Shown here piece after piece: positions 8,428-19,837 of a DNA stretch of 56,228 bases. The notes under the pieces are model-generated. The model did no database searches. It was not told the DNA's origin and saw nothing but the letters and a program-made list of their open reading frames with translations. The stretch is from Jeotgalibacillus alimentarius. Its GTDB lineage: Bacteria; Bacillota; Bacilli; Bacillales; Jeotgalibacillaceae. The stretch covers positions 1 through 56,228 of the forward strand of contig NZ_JXRQ01000003.1 in NCBI RefSeq assembly GCF_000829445.1, in the 5' to 3' direction. The translations under genes and the position numbers were made by a program. The number at the start of each line of letters is the position of its first letter. The stretch's first letter is position 1.

Positions 8428-9309
8428 TTGCATACACAAAAAAGTTTTCAGGATGCGGGTGCAGGCCGTCTGTATCTGGTGCCGACACCGATTGGGAATC
8501 TGGAGGATATGACATTCAGAGCGGTCAGCATCCTGAAGAAAGCAGACCTGATCGCAGCGGAAGATACGCGCAATACAAAAAATCTTTGCCGGCATTTTGA
8601 GATAGAGACGAAGCTTGTCAGTTATCATGAACATAATAAAGAAGAAAGTGGCCGCAAGCTGATGGCTGACCTTCATGAAGGAAAGCAGATTGCGCTTGTG
8701 ACAGATGCGGGGACCCCATGTATTTCAGATCCGGGCTATGAGCTTGTGAAGCTGTGTGTGGAAGAAGGCGTGAATGTGGTGCCTCTGCCTGGTGCGAATG
8801 CAGCAGTCACCGCATTAATTGCTTCAGGACTAAAGCCGCAGCCTTTTTACTATTACGGTTTTTTACCGCGTCAGAAAAAAGAAAAACGTGAAGAATTAGC
8901 CTTTCTTTCAACCATTCCTGCAACGTTTATTCTGTACGAATCACCTCACAGGCTGAAAGAATCGTTAAAGGAAATGCAGGAGGCACTTGGGTCTGAGCGT
9001 CAGATGACGATTTCCCGGGAGCTGACAAAGAAATTTGAGGAGTTTGTACGGGGATCCATTGAGGAATGTCTTCAGTGGGCTGAAGAAAGTGAGCTGCGCG
9101 GTGAGTTCTGTCTGGTCATTGAAGGGGCGGAACGCGATAAGTGGCAGCAGGATGAAGAGATCTGGTGGTCTGAATTATCACTCACTGAGCATGTCGAACA
9201 TTATATTCAGCAAAAGTCTATGACATCAAAAGCAGCCATTAAAGAAACGGCAAAAGACCGGGGAGTTCCGAAGCGGGACGTCTATCAGGATTATCATATT
9301 GATCATTAG
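8428..9309 (+). CDS. rsmI: 16S rRNA (cytidine(1402)-2'-O)-methyltransferase
   Basis: A 293-residue tetrapyrrole-methylase-fold enzyme that 2'-O-methylates C1402 in 16S rRNA. Motifs are LYLVPTPIGNLEDMT (residues ~12-26), AAEDTRNTKNL, ALVTDAGTPCISDPG and PLPGANA. The start is TTG at 8428 with AGAGGTG six bases upstream, giving the family N terminus (QKSFQ). The last ~45 residues form an HTH-like C-terminal segment. Confidence 0.95.
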   Translation: MHTQKSFQDAGAGRLYLVPTPIGNLEDMTFRAVSILKKADLIAAEDTRNTKNLCRHFEIETKLVSYHEHNKEESGRKLMADLHEGKQIALVTDAGTPCISDPGYELVKLCVEEGVNVVPLPGANAAVTALIASGLKPQPFYYYGFLPRQKKEKREELAFLSTIPATFILYESPHRLKESLKEMQEALGSERQMTISRELTKKFEEFVRGSIEECLQWAEESELRGEFCLVIEGAERDKWQQDEEIWWSELSLTEHVEHYIQQKSMTSKAAIKETAKDRGVPKRDVYQDYHIDH

Positions 9310-9312
9310 GAG

Positions 9313-9337
9313 AAAAGATCGCGAACGCGGTCTTTTT
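9313..9337 (+). terminator. Terminator of yabB-yazA-rsmI
   Basis: AAAAGATCGCG and CGCGGTCTTTT pair with a G-T wobble around a two-base gap, ending in a T run. Confidence 0.82.
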
Positions 9338-9352
9338 TGGTTGCGGGCGTGG

Positions 9353-9480
9353 TTGTAGCGTTTTGGCTGGTGGTTGCTGTGTTTGGCGCTGCAGGTGTAT
9401 GATACACCCGGGTTTGTTGCAGTGAGACGGGCTCCAGCTGTTGTGAGACAGTCCGCAGCTGCAGTGAATGAACCGCTCAG
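9353..9480 (+). repeat. Degenerate 21-bp array, core CTGCAGTGAGAC, between convergent rsmI and abrB
   Basis: Units start at 9353, 9374, 9396, 9417, 9438 and 9459, with spacings 21, 22, 21, 21 and 21. The heptamer GTGAGAC stands at 9422 and 9443, with GTGAATG at 9464. The early units are more decayed. The array begins 16 bp after the rsmI terminator and ends about 25 bp before the abrB terminator. Confidence 0.7.
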
Positions 9481-9504
9481 CCACCGCAACCGGCCTCGTG
9501 GACA

Positions 9505-9536
9505 ATAAAAAAACTGCTCCACTATGGGAGCAGTGA
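9505..9536 (-). terminator. Terminator of abrB
   Basis: On the minus strand CACTGCTCCC and GGAGCAGTTT pair around a short loop and run into TTTTTTTATTG. Confidence 0.85.
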
Positions 9537-9549
9537 CCAATCTTATGAA

Positions 9550-9831
9550 TTAAGCACCTTGCAGGTTGCTTTGGATTTCCTTAATGAGCATTTCAGCACC
9601 TTCACGGCTTAGTACAAGCTTTCCGCCTGCAAGCTTAAGGTTGTCATCTGACACTTCGCCAGTGATCTGGCAAGTCATGCTTGGCTTGTATTTCTTAAGG
9701 ATGATTTTTTCGTCATCCACATAAATTTCAAGTGCATCTTTCTCAGCGATTCCAAGTGTGCGGCGAAGCTCGATTGGGATAACTACTCGTCCTAGTTCGT
9801 CTACCTTACGTACAATTCCTGTTGATTTCAT
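9550..9831 (-). CDS. abrB: Transition-state regulator AbrB
   Basis: A 93-residue DNA-binding protein with the N-terminal swapped-hairpin SpoVT/AbrB domain (STGIVRKVDELGRVVIPIEL, residues 3-50) and the C-terminal multimerisation half, including C54 in SMTCQITGE. It represses post-exponential genes during growth and is itself shut off by Spo0A. The ATG at 9831 follows GAGGGGA on the minus strand; a longer reading frame upstream is not needed. It is the only minus-strand gene in the first 37 kb and converges on rsmI. Confidence 0.97.
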   Translation of the reverse strand: MKSTGIVRKVDELGRVVIPIELRRTLGIAEKDALEIYVDDEKIILKKYKPSMTCQITGEVSDDNLKLAGGKLVLSREGAEMLIKEIQSNLQGA

Positions 9832-9879
9832 GATTAAAAATCCCCTCTCATAGGTGTAATAATTTTTTATTTTTCTTTT

Positions 9880-9896
9880 TTCGTCAAGTTTCGACA
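9880..9896 (-). promoter_or_regulatory. Tandem Spo0A boxes in the abrB leader
   Basis: On the minus strand TGTCGAA and TGACGAA stand 10 bp apart (TGTCGAAACTTGACGAA). This is the same arrangement as the Spo0A operator downstream of the abrB start site in B. subtilis, so repression by Spo0A~P is strongly implied. Confidence 0.8.
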
Positions 9897-9915
9897 TTTT
9901 TCTCTCTGTTTTTAT

Positions 9916-9944
9916 ATCATACCAACGTTTCCCAAATCAGTCAA
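9916..9944 (-). promoter_or_regulatory. Sigma-A promoter of abrB
   Basis: On the minus strand TTGACT, a 17-bp spacer and TATGAT. Transcription would start near 9909, placing the two Spo0A boxes roughly at +13 to +29. Confidence 0.75.
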
Positions 9945-10103
9945 TACATATTTTCTACCAAATGTGTTTAAAATAAATATGATAAAACCCTTTCATCCCA
10001 ACACATACAGCACTTTGAAAATATTACCTTCTACATTATTCACTATATCATGTAATAACTGTAAGTGGCAATCATTTTATTTCGAATTCGAGTTAGTTCG
10101 TGT

Positions 10104-10132
10104 TTCGACAAAAGTTACATGCTCATTCGACA
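10104..10132. promoter_or_regulatory. Pair of consensus Spo0A boxes between abrB and metG
   Basis: TTCGACA occurs at 10104-10110 and 10126-10132, each followed by AAAA, 22 bp apart. They lie ~160-190 bp upstream of the abrB promoter and ~125-150 bp before the metG start. The rest of the 9945-10256 gap is AT-rich, with no T-box-like conserved sequence and no credible gene. Confidence 0.5.
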
Positions 10133-10253
10133 AAACTGGGGAGTTTTTACTGGGAGGGCTGCGCCGGTTGCATTCACTTCCTATTTCGGGTATATTTTTT
10201 TACATATGAAAACGCGTCAGAACTGAGTTTCTGGTGCTGATCGAGGAGGATAA

Positions 10254-12230
<1,977 letters not shown>

Positions 12231-12236
12231 TTGATT

Positions 12237-12269
12237 GAAGAAGGGAGGATAGATGCCTCTCTTCTTTTT
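12237..12269 (+). terminator. Terminator of metG
   Basis: GAAGAAGGGAGG and CCTCTCTTCTT pair around ATAGATG, followed by a T run. Confidence 0.82.
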
Positions 12270-12640
12270 ATGTTCAGAAAGGAATTGCATTAATTGGTTT
12301 CAATGTTTCTAATATGTCCTGAATATTACATTCGTGTAACGGACTATAACAATAGAAGAAACTCGTCATTTCTTGATTCACTTTTGTGCATCTGGGCTGA
12401 AATTACCAATAAATCATCCTTTATCTAATTCATTATATCGGAATAGGCATTTTTACTAAGGAATGCTTTATTTTTAGGGTGTCATAATAAAAATTACTTT
12501 TAAATTAATATTATTTGCAAAGGAACACATCAATCATCATTAATGTGTATTTTAATCTGATTGTTAATTTGTTAATAGATTGTTACATGACTGTGATGTA
12601 TGACATATGGTTTTTTAATACACTAAATTTGCTGTGAAGG
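12270..12640. other. AT-rich intergenic region, no gene seen
   Basis: About 370 bases rich in A and T without a plausible coding frame, tRNA or riboswitch signature. A weak TTGTTA-N17-TACATG near 12570-12590 could be the yabD promoter. Nothing else stands out. Confidence 0.5.
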
Positions 12641-12650
12641 AGAGGATACA

Positions 12651-13418
12651 ATGTTATTCGATACACACGTTCATTTAAACGCAGATCAGTTTGAAGAAGA
12701 TCTTGATGAGGTGATACAGCGCGCGAAAGAAAATGATGTTGAATGGATGACTGTCGTCGGCTTTGACAGAAAGACGATTAACAAAGCGATGGAGCTCGCG
12801 GAAGCGCACTCATTCATTTATGCAGCAATCGGCTGGCACCCTGTCGATGCAATTGATATGACAGATGAAGACCTGGCCTGGATCGAGGAGTTAACTGCTC
12901 ATCCAAAAGTCGTTGCGATTGGTGAAACAGGACTTGATTATCACTGGGACAAGTCGCCTCATGACGTCCAGCAGGAGGCCTTCAGAAAGCAGATTCAGCT
13001 GGCGAAGAAAGTGAAACTTCCAATTGTCATTCATAATCGTGAAGCCACCCAGGATGTTGTCGATATTCTGAGAGAAGAAAACGCTGAAGAAGTTGGCGGG
13101 ATTATGCACTGTTACAGCGGCAGCGTCGAGATTGCCAAACAGTGCGTGGACATGAATTTTATGATTTCCCTCGGTGGACCTGTCACATTTAAAAATGCAA
13201 AGAAACCGAAAGAGGTTGCTGAAGAGATTGATCTTGAGCACTTACTGATTGAAACAGATGCACCGTTTTTAGCGCCGCATCCCAACCGTGGAAAGCGTAA
13301 TGAGCCTGCTTATGTCAAGCTTGTGGCGGAGCAGATTGCAGCGTTAAAAGGTATTTCATACGAGGAAGTTGGAAAACGTACGACAGAAAACGCAAAAAAA
13401 ATTTTTCAGCTGAAATAA
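12651..13418 (+). CDS. yabD: TatD-family hydrolase YabD
   Basis: A 255-residue metal-dependent hydrolase with the TatD TIM-barrel motifs: DTHVHL (metal), GETGLDYHW, IVIHNREA, MHCYSGS and ETDAPFLAP. Family members are described as deoxyribonucleases or as D-aminoacyl-tRNA deacylases; sequence alone does not decide. The ATG follows GAAGGAGAGG. In B. subtilis it sits between metS and yabE, as here. Confidence 0.93.
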   Translation: MLFDTHVHLNADQFEEDLDEVIQRAKENDVEWMTVVGFDRKTINKAMELAEAHSFIYAAIGWHPVDAIDMTDEDLAWIEELTAHPKVVAIGETGLDYHWDKSPHDVQQEAFRKQIQLAKKVKLPIVIHNREATQDVVDILREENAEEVGGIMHCYSGSVEIAKQCVDMNFMISLGGPVTFKNAKKPKEVAEEIDLEHLLIETDAPFLAPHPNRGKRNEPAYVKLVAEQIAALKGISYEEVGKRTTENAKKIFQLK

Positions 13419-13580
13419 ATAAGATCAGGCATGGCATAAAAACAGGACCGTTTGTGCGACACCTTTTGCGTTCATACCGGGGCGGGTTGTCGATAAAAAA
13501 GCCTTTTCAGGCAGGACAAGCGTCTGCATAATTGGGACATATCTCACCCTGCGCAGGGAAAATTATCTCGAATTCGAAGG

Positions 13581-13610
13581 TTGACAATCTGTCACTATAG
13601 TCTTTATAAT
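13581..13610 (+). promoter_or_regulatory. Sigma-A promoter of yabE
   Basis: TTGACA at 13581-13586, an 18-bp spacer and TATAAT at 13605-13610, ending 26 bp before the yabE start codon. Confidence 0.82.
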
Positions 13611-13636
13611 CACTCGGAGTAAAGGAGGAGTTTTTC

Positions 13637-14911
13637 ATGCAATCAGAAAATAACATGAAAAACCTGTTTCCAAAGTCTATGAGTAAGAGGAACTGGGTCT
13701 ATACGTTTGTTACTTTAACAGTATTTGTTTTAGTAATTGGTTTCCTTTTTCAGGAAGGTATGAAGAAAACTGTAGCCCTTACCTTAAATGGTGAAGAGCA
13801 ACTGGTACGCACAAACGCTGCGACTGTTGAAGATATATTTGCAGAAATGGATATGGATTTACACTCAGAGGACTATTTATACCCCTCTGGCGATACGGAG
13901 ATCTATCACGATATGACCGTACGCTGGAGACCGGCGAAACAGGTGTCATTTGATTTAGGCGGGGAAACGCTTGAAATGATGACCAACGCACGTACTGTAG
14001 GAGAATTCCTGCGAAGAGAACAACTTGAAGTAAGTGACGAAGACAAGCTGTCTCACGCTTTGAATGAAAGCATTGAGGAAGATATGACCATTTCCCTTGA
14101 AAAAGCTTTCGCATGGACGCTTGTGAATGGAACTGACAAAGAAGAGGTTTGGTCGACTTCGATCACCGTCGCTGACTTTTTAAAACAGCATGAAATTGAG
14201 CTGGATCAAGATGATCGCGTAGAACCATCTGAAGACACTATGTTGACGGAGGGCGCTACTGTTAAGATCGTCCACGTTGATAAGGTCACCGATGTGGTGG
14301 AAGAAACCAAGGACTTCAGTGTGGAACAAAAAGATGACAATACATTAGCCCAGGGTACTGAAAAGGTAGTTCAGGAAGGCGAAGAAGGTCTCATTGAAAA
14401 AACATATGAAGTCGTAAAAGAAAACGGAAAAGAAGTTTCCCGTGATCTGAAAGAAGAAAAGGTTGTAAAGGAAAGCAAAAATAAAGTTGTGGCAGTAGGA
14501 ACGAAGAAGCCGGTTGTTGCGAGCGTTCCACGTGAAACAACGACTAAAACTGCTGCGTCATCATCGTCAGCAACAGCATCTTCACAGCCCGTGCAGACTG
14601 CATCATCATCAGCACCAACCGGCCGTGAAATGACGATGTCATCAACCGCTTATACTGCTTCTTGTACAGGATGTTCAGGGATTACAGCGACAGGTATCAA
14701 TCTGCTGGCAAACCCTGGCATGAAAGTAATCGCTGTGGATCCATCAGTGATTCCGCTCGGTTCAAGAGTATATGTTGAAGGATATGGCTATGCAATTGCC
14801 GGAGATACTGGCGGCGCAATTAAAGGAAATAAGATTGATATCTTTATCCCGGACCGCGCTTCAGCTCTTGCATGGGGAAGCAGAACCGTAAAAGTAACAG
14901 TGATGCCATAA
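13637..14911 (+). CDS. yabE: Cell wall-binding protein YabE (DUF348, G5 and 3D domains)
   Basis: A 424-residue exported protein related to resuscitation-promoting factors. One N-terminal membrane segment or uncleaved signal (residues ~19-37) precedes three DUF348 repeats, a G5 domain (about 195-285), a Ser/Ala/Thr-rich linker (about 300-332) and a C-terminal 3D domain with its conserved aspartates in VDPSVIP, GDTGG and IDIF. The 3D domain resembles lytic transglycosylases such as MltA, so peptidoglycan cleavage is inferred. AAAGGAGGAG precedes the ATG at 13637. Confidence 0.93.
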   Translation: MQSENNMKNLFPKSMSKRNWVYTFVTLTVFVLVIGFLFQEGMKKTVALTLNGEEQLVRTNAATVEDIFAEMDMDLHSEDYLYPSGDTEIYHDMTVRWRPAKQVSFDLGGETLEMMTNARTVGEFLRREQLEVSDEDKLSHALNESIEEDMTISLEKAFAWTLVNGTDKEEVWSTSITVADFLKQHEIELDQDDRVEPSEDTMLTEGATVKIVHVDKVTDVVEETKDFSVEQKDDNTLAQGTEKVVQEGEEGLIEKTYEVVKENGKEVSRDLKEEKVVKESKNKVVAVGTKKPVVASVPRETTTKTAASSSSATASSQPVQTASSSAPTGREMTMSSTAYTASCTGCSGITATGINLLANPGMKVIAVDPSVIPLGSRVYVEGYGYAIAGDTGGAIKGNKIDIFIPDRASALAWGSRTVKVTVMP

Positions 14912-14922
14912 GTGGCTACTTA

Positions 14923-14953
14923 AAAACAGAGAGCACGTTCTCTCTGTTTTTTG
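14923..14953 (+). terminator. Terminator of yabE
   Basis: ACAGAGAG and CTCTCTGT pair around a short loop, followed by TTTTTT. Confidence 0.88.
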
Positions 14954-15010
14954 TGCGTTCAAAAACAATTTCAGCTATAATGAACCACAGAAACCATTTC
15001 GGAGGAAAAC

Positions 15011-16442
<1,432 letters not shown>

Positions 16443-16446
16443 AAAG

Positions 16447-16476
16447 AACTCCGGTTGTGATACCGGAGTTTTTTTT
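16447..16476 (+). terminator. Terminator of rnmV-rsmA
   Basis: AACTCCGG and CCGGAGTT pair around TTGTGATA, followed by a run of T. Confidence 0.9.
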
Positions 16477-16513
16477 ATAGCCTGCTCCTGCTCCCGGTTT
16501 AGACAGGGCATTC

Positions 16514-16541
16514 ACCCTTCACCTTGCCAGTGCATATAGTG
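16514..16541 (+). promoter_or_regulatory. Possible sigma-K promoter of yabG
   Basis: ACC at 16514-16516, a 16-bp spacer and CATATAGTG at 16533-16541 match the mother-cell sigma-K pattern (AC then CATAnnnTA) with one mismatch. yabG is sigma-K dependent in B. subtilis. Confidence 0.5.
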
Positions 16542-16574
16542 GAGTCATGGGCCTGCAGAGGAGGGGGAGCGGAA

Positions 16575-17429
16575 GTGGAATGGATTAATCAGCTTGTTGG
16601 ACGTATATCCTATAACTGTGATGTCGTATTTGTTGTCGCGGCAGTTGAAGAGCGGGAGAGTGGCTCTTACGCCATTTTATACGGCCGGGATATCCGGCTG
16701 GTTGCAGATGCCCCGCTCAAAGATCTGCAGCTTCTCGATGAAGACCGTCTGGCTGAAGCCGATCAGCAGATCAAGGAAATGAAAGCGAACCGGGCGAAAA
16801 CTTCAGCTGATGCAGAAAAAGAGTCCGGCACACTTTCATTCCATTTGCCGGGACGTGTGCTGCATCTTGATGGAGATGAACGTTATCTAAAGAAGTGCCT
16901 TAAAATCTATAAGGATGCAAATGTGCCCCATATAGGTGTGCACTGCCCTGAGAAAGAGATGCCTGACCGTATTCAGGAGCTGATTCTCCGCTATCAGCCC
17001 CAGATCCTCGTCTTAACAGGACACGACGCCTATTTACCGGCTCAGGGTAAAAAAAGTGATCTGCAGGCTTACAGACACTCTTCCTCATTTGTTCAGGCTG
17101 TAAAAAACGCACGTAAAATCCTGCCGTACCTCGATCAGCTGGTGATTTTTGCAGGCGCATGCCAGTCCCATTTTGAATCACTGATTTATGCGGGAGCGAA
17201 TCTGGCCAGCTCTCCGCTGCGTGTGAACATTCATGCACTTGACCCCGCATATGCAGCAAGTGTCATCAGTTATACCTCTATTCATTCAATGTTCAACGTT
17301 GAAAATATCCTGCCCCACACCCTCGCTGATGAAAATGGAATTGGCGGAATTGAAACGCGCGGCGTGTTAAGAACAGGCATGCCTTACAAGAAAGAAATGT
17401 ATACAGAGACACAAAACGACAGCAAATAA
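16575..17429 (+). CDS. yabG: Sporulation-specific cysteine protease YabG
   Basis: A 284-residue spore coat protease that trims coat proteins such as SpoIVA and SafA in the mother cell. The conserved regions with the proposed catalytic residues are VLTGHDAYL (His) and VIFAGACQSHFESLIYAGANLA (Cys). The GTG at 16575 has GAGGAGGGGGA just upstream; the TTG at 16524 lies inside the proposed promoter. The length is close to the ~290 residues of the B. subtilis protein. It is a single-gene unit before veg. Confidence 0.93.
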   Translation: MEWINQLVGRISYNCDVVFVVAAVEERESGSYAILYGRDIRLVADAPLKDLQLLDEDRLAEADQQIKEMKANRAKTSADAEKESGTLSFHLPGRVLHLDGDERYLKKCLKIYKDANVPHIGVHCPEKEMPDRIQELILRYQPQILVLTGHDAYLPAQGKKSDLQAYRHSSSFVQAVKNARKILPYLDQLVIFAGACQSHFESLIYAGANLASSPLRVNIHALDPAYAASVISYTSIHSMFNVENILPHTLADENGIGGIETRGVLRTGMPYKKEMYTETQNDSK

Positions 17430-17492
17430 GCACTTTGACGGAATAAAAACATTGACATCCACTAAAGAGAATTGATAAAATAAATATTTTAT

Positions 17493-17521
17493 TTGACCAA
17501 AACGTAATATTTTGGTATACT
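17493..17521 (+). promoter_or_regulatory. Strong sigma-A promoter of veg
   Basis: TTGACC at 17493-17498, a 17-bp spacer and TATACT at 17516-17521, preceded by an AT-rich block (17470-17492) like the UP element of the strong B. subtilis veg promoter. A further TTGACA-N16-GATAAA at 17452-17479 could be a second start. Confidence 0.8.
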
Positions 17522-17544
17522 AATGTCAGTGAGGTGGAAGCGGA

Positions 17545-17808
17545 ATGCCAAAAACGTTAGCTGATATTAAGAAAGCACTTGATGTGAATCTTGGAAAACG
17601 TCTATTGTTAAAAGCCAATGGTGGAAGACGCAAGACAATTGAGCGTTCAGGAGTTTTGACTGAAACATATCCATCAATTTTCATTGTGGAACTGGATCAG
17701 GACGAAAATGCTTTTGAGCGGGTATCGTATAGCTACACCGATGTACTGACTGAAGCTGTAGAACTGACTTTTATTGAAGAAGGTTCTGAAGCAGCAAGCG
17801 TAAGTTAA
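17545..17808 (+). CDS. veg: Veg protein
   Basis: An 87-residue small, highly expressed, SH3-like protein. [18 protein letters not shown] and [20 protein letters not shown] are the hallmark sequences. In B. subtilis Veg stimulates biofilm formation through the SinR/SlrR route; the direct target is not settled. GTGAGGTGG precedes the ATG, as in the classic veg leader. It is flanked by a strong promoter and an unusually strong terminator. Confidence 0.96.
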   Translation: MPKTLADIKKALDVNLGKRLLLKANGGRRKTIERSGVLTETYPSIFIVELDQDENAFERVSYSYTDVLTEAVELTFIEEGSEAASVS

Positions 17809-17832
17809 TGAAATCATAATGATTTTTCTATG

Positions 17833-17884
17833 GGCGGTCTGCCCGGTTAATTGTCAATCAGTTAACCGGGCAGACCGCCTTTTT
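17833..17884 (+). terminator. Terminator of veg, perfect 18-bp stem
   Basis: The arms 17833-17850 and 17862-17879 are perfectly complementary over 18 bp (GGCGGTCTGCCCGGTTAA) with an 11-base loop, followed by TTTTTG. Confidence 0.92.
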
Positions 17885-17942
17885 GTTATGGTGAAAAAAC
17901 ATAGTGTGTGAACTGATATGTGTCTGAACCATTATCTGGATG

Positions 17943-17973
17943 GAATATATTGCTCAACTTGAAGCAGATTATA
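17943..17973 (+). promoter_or_regulatory. Possible sigma-G promoter of sspF
   Basis: GAATA at 17943-17947, a 19-bp spacer and GATTATA at 17967-17973 resemble the forespore sigma-G pattern. It would give a leader of about 25 nt. sspF is a forespore gene in B. subtilis. Confidence 0.35.
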
Positions 17974-18002
17974 GAGGCATGACCAAAAAGGGGATGCCAA
18001 AG

Positions 18003-18188
18003 ATGAGCAGAAGAAGAGGCGTAATGTCAGATCAGCTCAAGGAAGAAATCGCCAGAGAACTCGGGATTTATGATACGATTCAGCAGGAAGGCTGGGGCGG
18101 AATCAAGTCCCGGGATGCCGGTAACATGGTCAAACAGGCTATTCAGATGGCAGAGCGTCAGCTGAGAGAGCAGTCTGATCAGCGTTAA
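18003..18188 (+). CDS. sspF: Alpha/beta-type small acid-soluble spore protein SspF
   Basis: A 61-residue spore protein that coats and protects DNA in the dormant forespore. [19 protein letters not shown], then [18 protein letters not shown] are the SspF signatures. It has the same length as the B. subtilis protein. The ATG at 18003 follows AAAAAGGGGA at 17986-17994. Its place between veg and ispE is conserved. Confidence 0.95.
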   Translation: MSRRRGVMSDQLKEEIARELGIYDTIQQEGWGGIKSRDAGNMVKQAIQMAERQLREQSDQR

Positions 18189-18210
18189 CCGTGGTACATG
18201 CAAAGGAGAA

Positions 18211-18237
18211 TCGTCCGGCTGAGGCCGGGCGGTTTTT
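18211..18237 (+). terminator. Terminator of sspF
   Basis: CGTCCGGC and GCCGGGCG pair around TGAG, followed by GTTTTT. Confidence 0.85.
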
Positions 18238-18286
18238 GGGTTGGCCGGGAGCGGTTGTGTGGGTGTGGCGCTGGCTGGTTATATGT

Positions 18287-18440
18287 ATCACCTTTTGGGT
18301 TTTATCTATGACCTATTGGTTTAATTCCATCATCTTTTTGGATATTCAACCATTTTGCTGTGTGTCCCTCATAAATCTAACAGCTTTTAGCGTTTATCTA
18401 TCACCTTTCAAATTATTCCATCACCTTTTCGCTTAATTCG
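18287..18440 (+). repeat. Degenerate 20-21-bp array, core TCACCTTTT (copy 1)
   Basis: Units begin at 18288, 18309, 18330, about 18350, about 18369, 18380, 18401 and 18421. The best ones read TCACCTTTTGGGTTTTATCT, TGACCTATTGGTTTAATTCC and TCACCTTTTCGCTTAATTCG. The consensus TCACCTTTTnGnTTAATTCnA is shared with the array at 36998. The 18239-18958 gap holds this array and three hairpin repeats, with no gene. Confidence 0.72.
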
Positions 18441-18473
18441 GCCCGCTCGTCCGTAACCTCCCCAATACAGATA

Positions 18474-18638
18474 AGTCCACCGCATACGCCCCTAAACGGG
18501 CGCTTCCACTTTTCGTGAGATCCAGTTCCAGCAGGCAGGTCCTCGAGTCATAAGCCACGGTGAGAAAATGGGGAAGGTCGCCCATTTCTCTCACCGCGTC
18601 TTATGCTGTCGGAGCTAAACGCCCACTTCCACTTTTCG
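18474..18638 (+). repeat. Hairpin repeat element A (with truncated copy in front)
   Basis: A ~120-bp element at 18518-18638. It forms a long stem: CATAAG (18549), CGGTGAGA (18558) and AATGGG (18567) pair with CCCATT (18581), TCTCACCG (18589) and CTTATG (18600). Its end CCCACTTCCACTTTTC is shared with the other copies. In front of it (18474-18515) is the 3' end of another copy; this 42-bp piece is repeated without change at 18872-18913. Confidence 0.8.
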
Positions 18639-18761
18639 GTGATCCAGTTTCAGCGCCCAGCCCCTCGGGTCATAAGCCACAAAGCGGTAAACGGGAAAGG
18701 TCGCCCGTTTTCCGCTTCGCGTCTTATGCCTGTCGGGCCTAAACGGGCGCTTCCACTTTTC
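18639..18761 (+). repeat. Hairpin repeat element B
   Basis: Same layout as element A, but the stem sequence is different and still paired: CATAAG (18671), AAGCGG (18682) and AAACGGG (18689) with CCCGTTT (18704), CCGCTT (18712) and CTTATG (18723). It ends GGGCGCTTCCACTTTTC. Confidence 0.8.
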
Positions 18762-18913
18762 AATAGATCCAGTTCCAGCAGGCAGGGGCTAGTGCGGTTC
18801 CCTCGGTTCCTTAAGATAAGTCAACATCGGCTCACTTCGTTCGCCGTGTTTCCTTTATCTCAATCCACCTCAGTCCACCGCATACGCCCCTAAACGGGCG
18901 CTTCCACTTTTCG
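18762..18913 (+). repeat. Hairpin repeat element C (divergent)
   Basis: It begins AGATCCAGTTCCAGCAGGCA like element A, but has a different middle. AGATAAG with AACATCGGC (18813-18830) can pair with GCCGTGTT and TTTATCT (18843-18860). It ends in the same 42 bp as the truncated copy at 18474-18515. Confidence 0.7.
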
Positions 18914-18970
18914 GTGTTTATTGCTACAATAACTTCAATGACTTGAAGGAAGATTGAGGTGTGTGGATTG

Positions 18971-19837
18971 ATGATGATGGTGAAAGCTCCGGCGAAGATT
19001 AATCTTTCGCTGGATGTGCTCCATAAGAGGCCTGATGGGTTTCATGAGGTGGAGATGGTCATGACGACTGTGGATCTGGCTGACCGCATTGAGCTGAAGG
19101 AAACAAAAGGCACGCGGATCCGGATTATCTCGCATGACCGTTTTGTACCGAGTGATCACAGGAACCTGGCTTACAAAGCGGCGGACAAGCTGCAGAGAAA
19201 GTATAACGTGAAAAAAGGCGTTGATATTACGATTCATAAGCAGATTCCGGTGGCTGCGGGTCTTGCGGGCGGCAGCAGTGATGCAGCCGGTACGCTGAAA
19301 GGGCTGAATGAATTGTGGACGCTTAATCTGTCAGCGGACGAGCTGGCTGAGGTCGGATCAGAGATCGGTTCTGATGTGGCGTTTTGTATTTATGGTGGAA
19401 CGGCACTTGCGACGGGACGGGGCGAGCAGATTCAGGAGCTTCCTGCACCGCCAAAGTGCTGGGTCGTGCTGGCGAAGCCTTCAATCGGAGTTTCAACAGC
19501 AGATATCTACCAGAATCTGAAGCTTGATCAGGTGAAACATCCGGATACAGCTAAAATGGTACAGGCGATCGAAGAGGGAGATTATCAGGGGGTTTGTGAG
19601 AACCTTGGTAACGCGCTCGAGTCTGTTACGCTTCAGCTATATCCGGAAGTGAAGCAGATTAAAGATCAGATGCAGCGGTTCGGTGCGGATGCTGTATTAA
19701 TGAGTGGAAGCGGGCCGACTGTTTTTGGGCTTGTGCAGTATGAATCCAAAGTTCATCGTGTTGTAAACGGATTGCGTGGTTTTTGTGACCAGGTATTTGC
19801 AGTGAGGATACTTGGGAGCCGGGCACCTCTTGCTTAA
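18971..19837 (+). CDS. ispE: 4-diphosphocytidyl-2-C-methyl-D-erythritol kinase
   Basis: A 288-residue GHMP kinase of the non-mevalonate isoprenoid pathway that phosphorylates CDP-methylerythritol. [20 protein letters not shown] forms the N terminus, the ATP loop [17 protein letters not shown] lies at ~90-106, and the GHMP C-terminal [10 protein letters not shown] motif is intact. Three ATGs in a row start at 18971; GTG at 18959, with GAAGGAAG upstream, is an alternative. It is followed closely by purR. Confidence 0.94.
   Translation: MMMVKAPAKINLSLDVLHKRPDGFHEVEMVMTTVDLADRIELKETKGTRIRIISHDRFVPSDHRNLAYKAADKLQRKYNVKKGVDITIHKQIPVAAGLAGGSSDAAGTLKGLNELWTLNLSADELAEVGSEIGSDVAFCIYGGTALATGRGEQIQELPAPPKCWVVLAKPSIGVSTADIYQNLKLDQVKHPDTAKMVQAIEEGDYQGVCENLGNALESVTLQLYPEVKQIKDQMQRFGADAVLMSGSGPTVFGLVQYESKVHRVVNGLRGFCDQVFAVRILGSRAPLA

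Noticed and set aside
9964-10209. Open frame of 81 residues between abrB and metG
   Set aside because: No ribosome binding site, no family resemblance, and it crosses the Spo0A boxes. Treated as chance.
13494-13514. Minus-strand GCCT-GAAA-AGGC followed by six T, as terminator of an antisense RNA to yabE
   Set aside because: The stem is only four base pairs and no minus-strand promoter in yabE was identified. An antisense RNA is known for B. subtilis yabE, but this is too weak to call.
18560-18893. Open frames across the hairpin elements, such as one ending in KRALPLFNRSSSSRQG
   Set aside because: They run through inverted repeats without ribosome binding sites.
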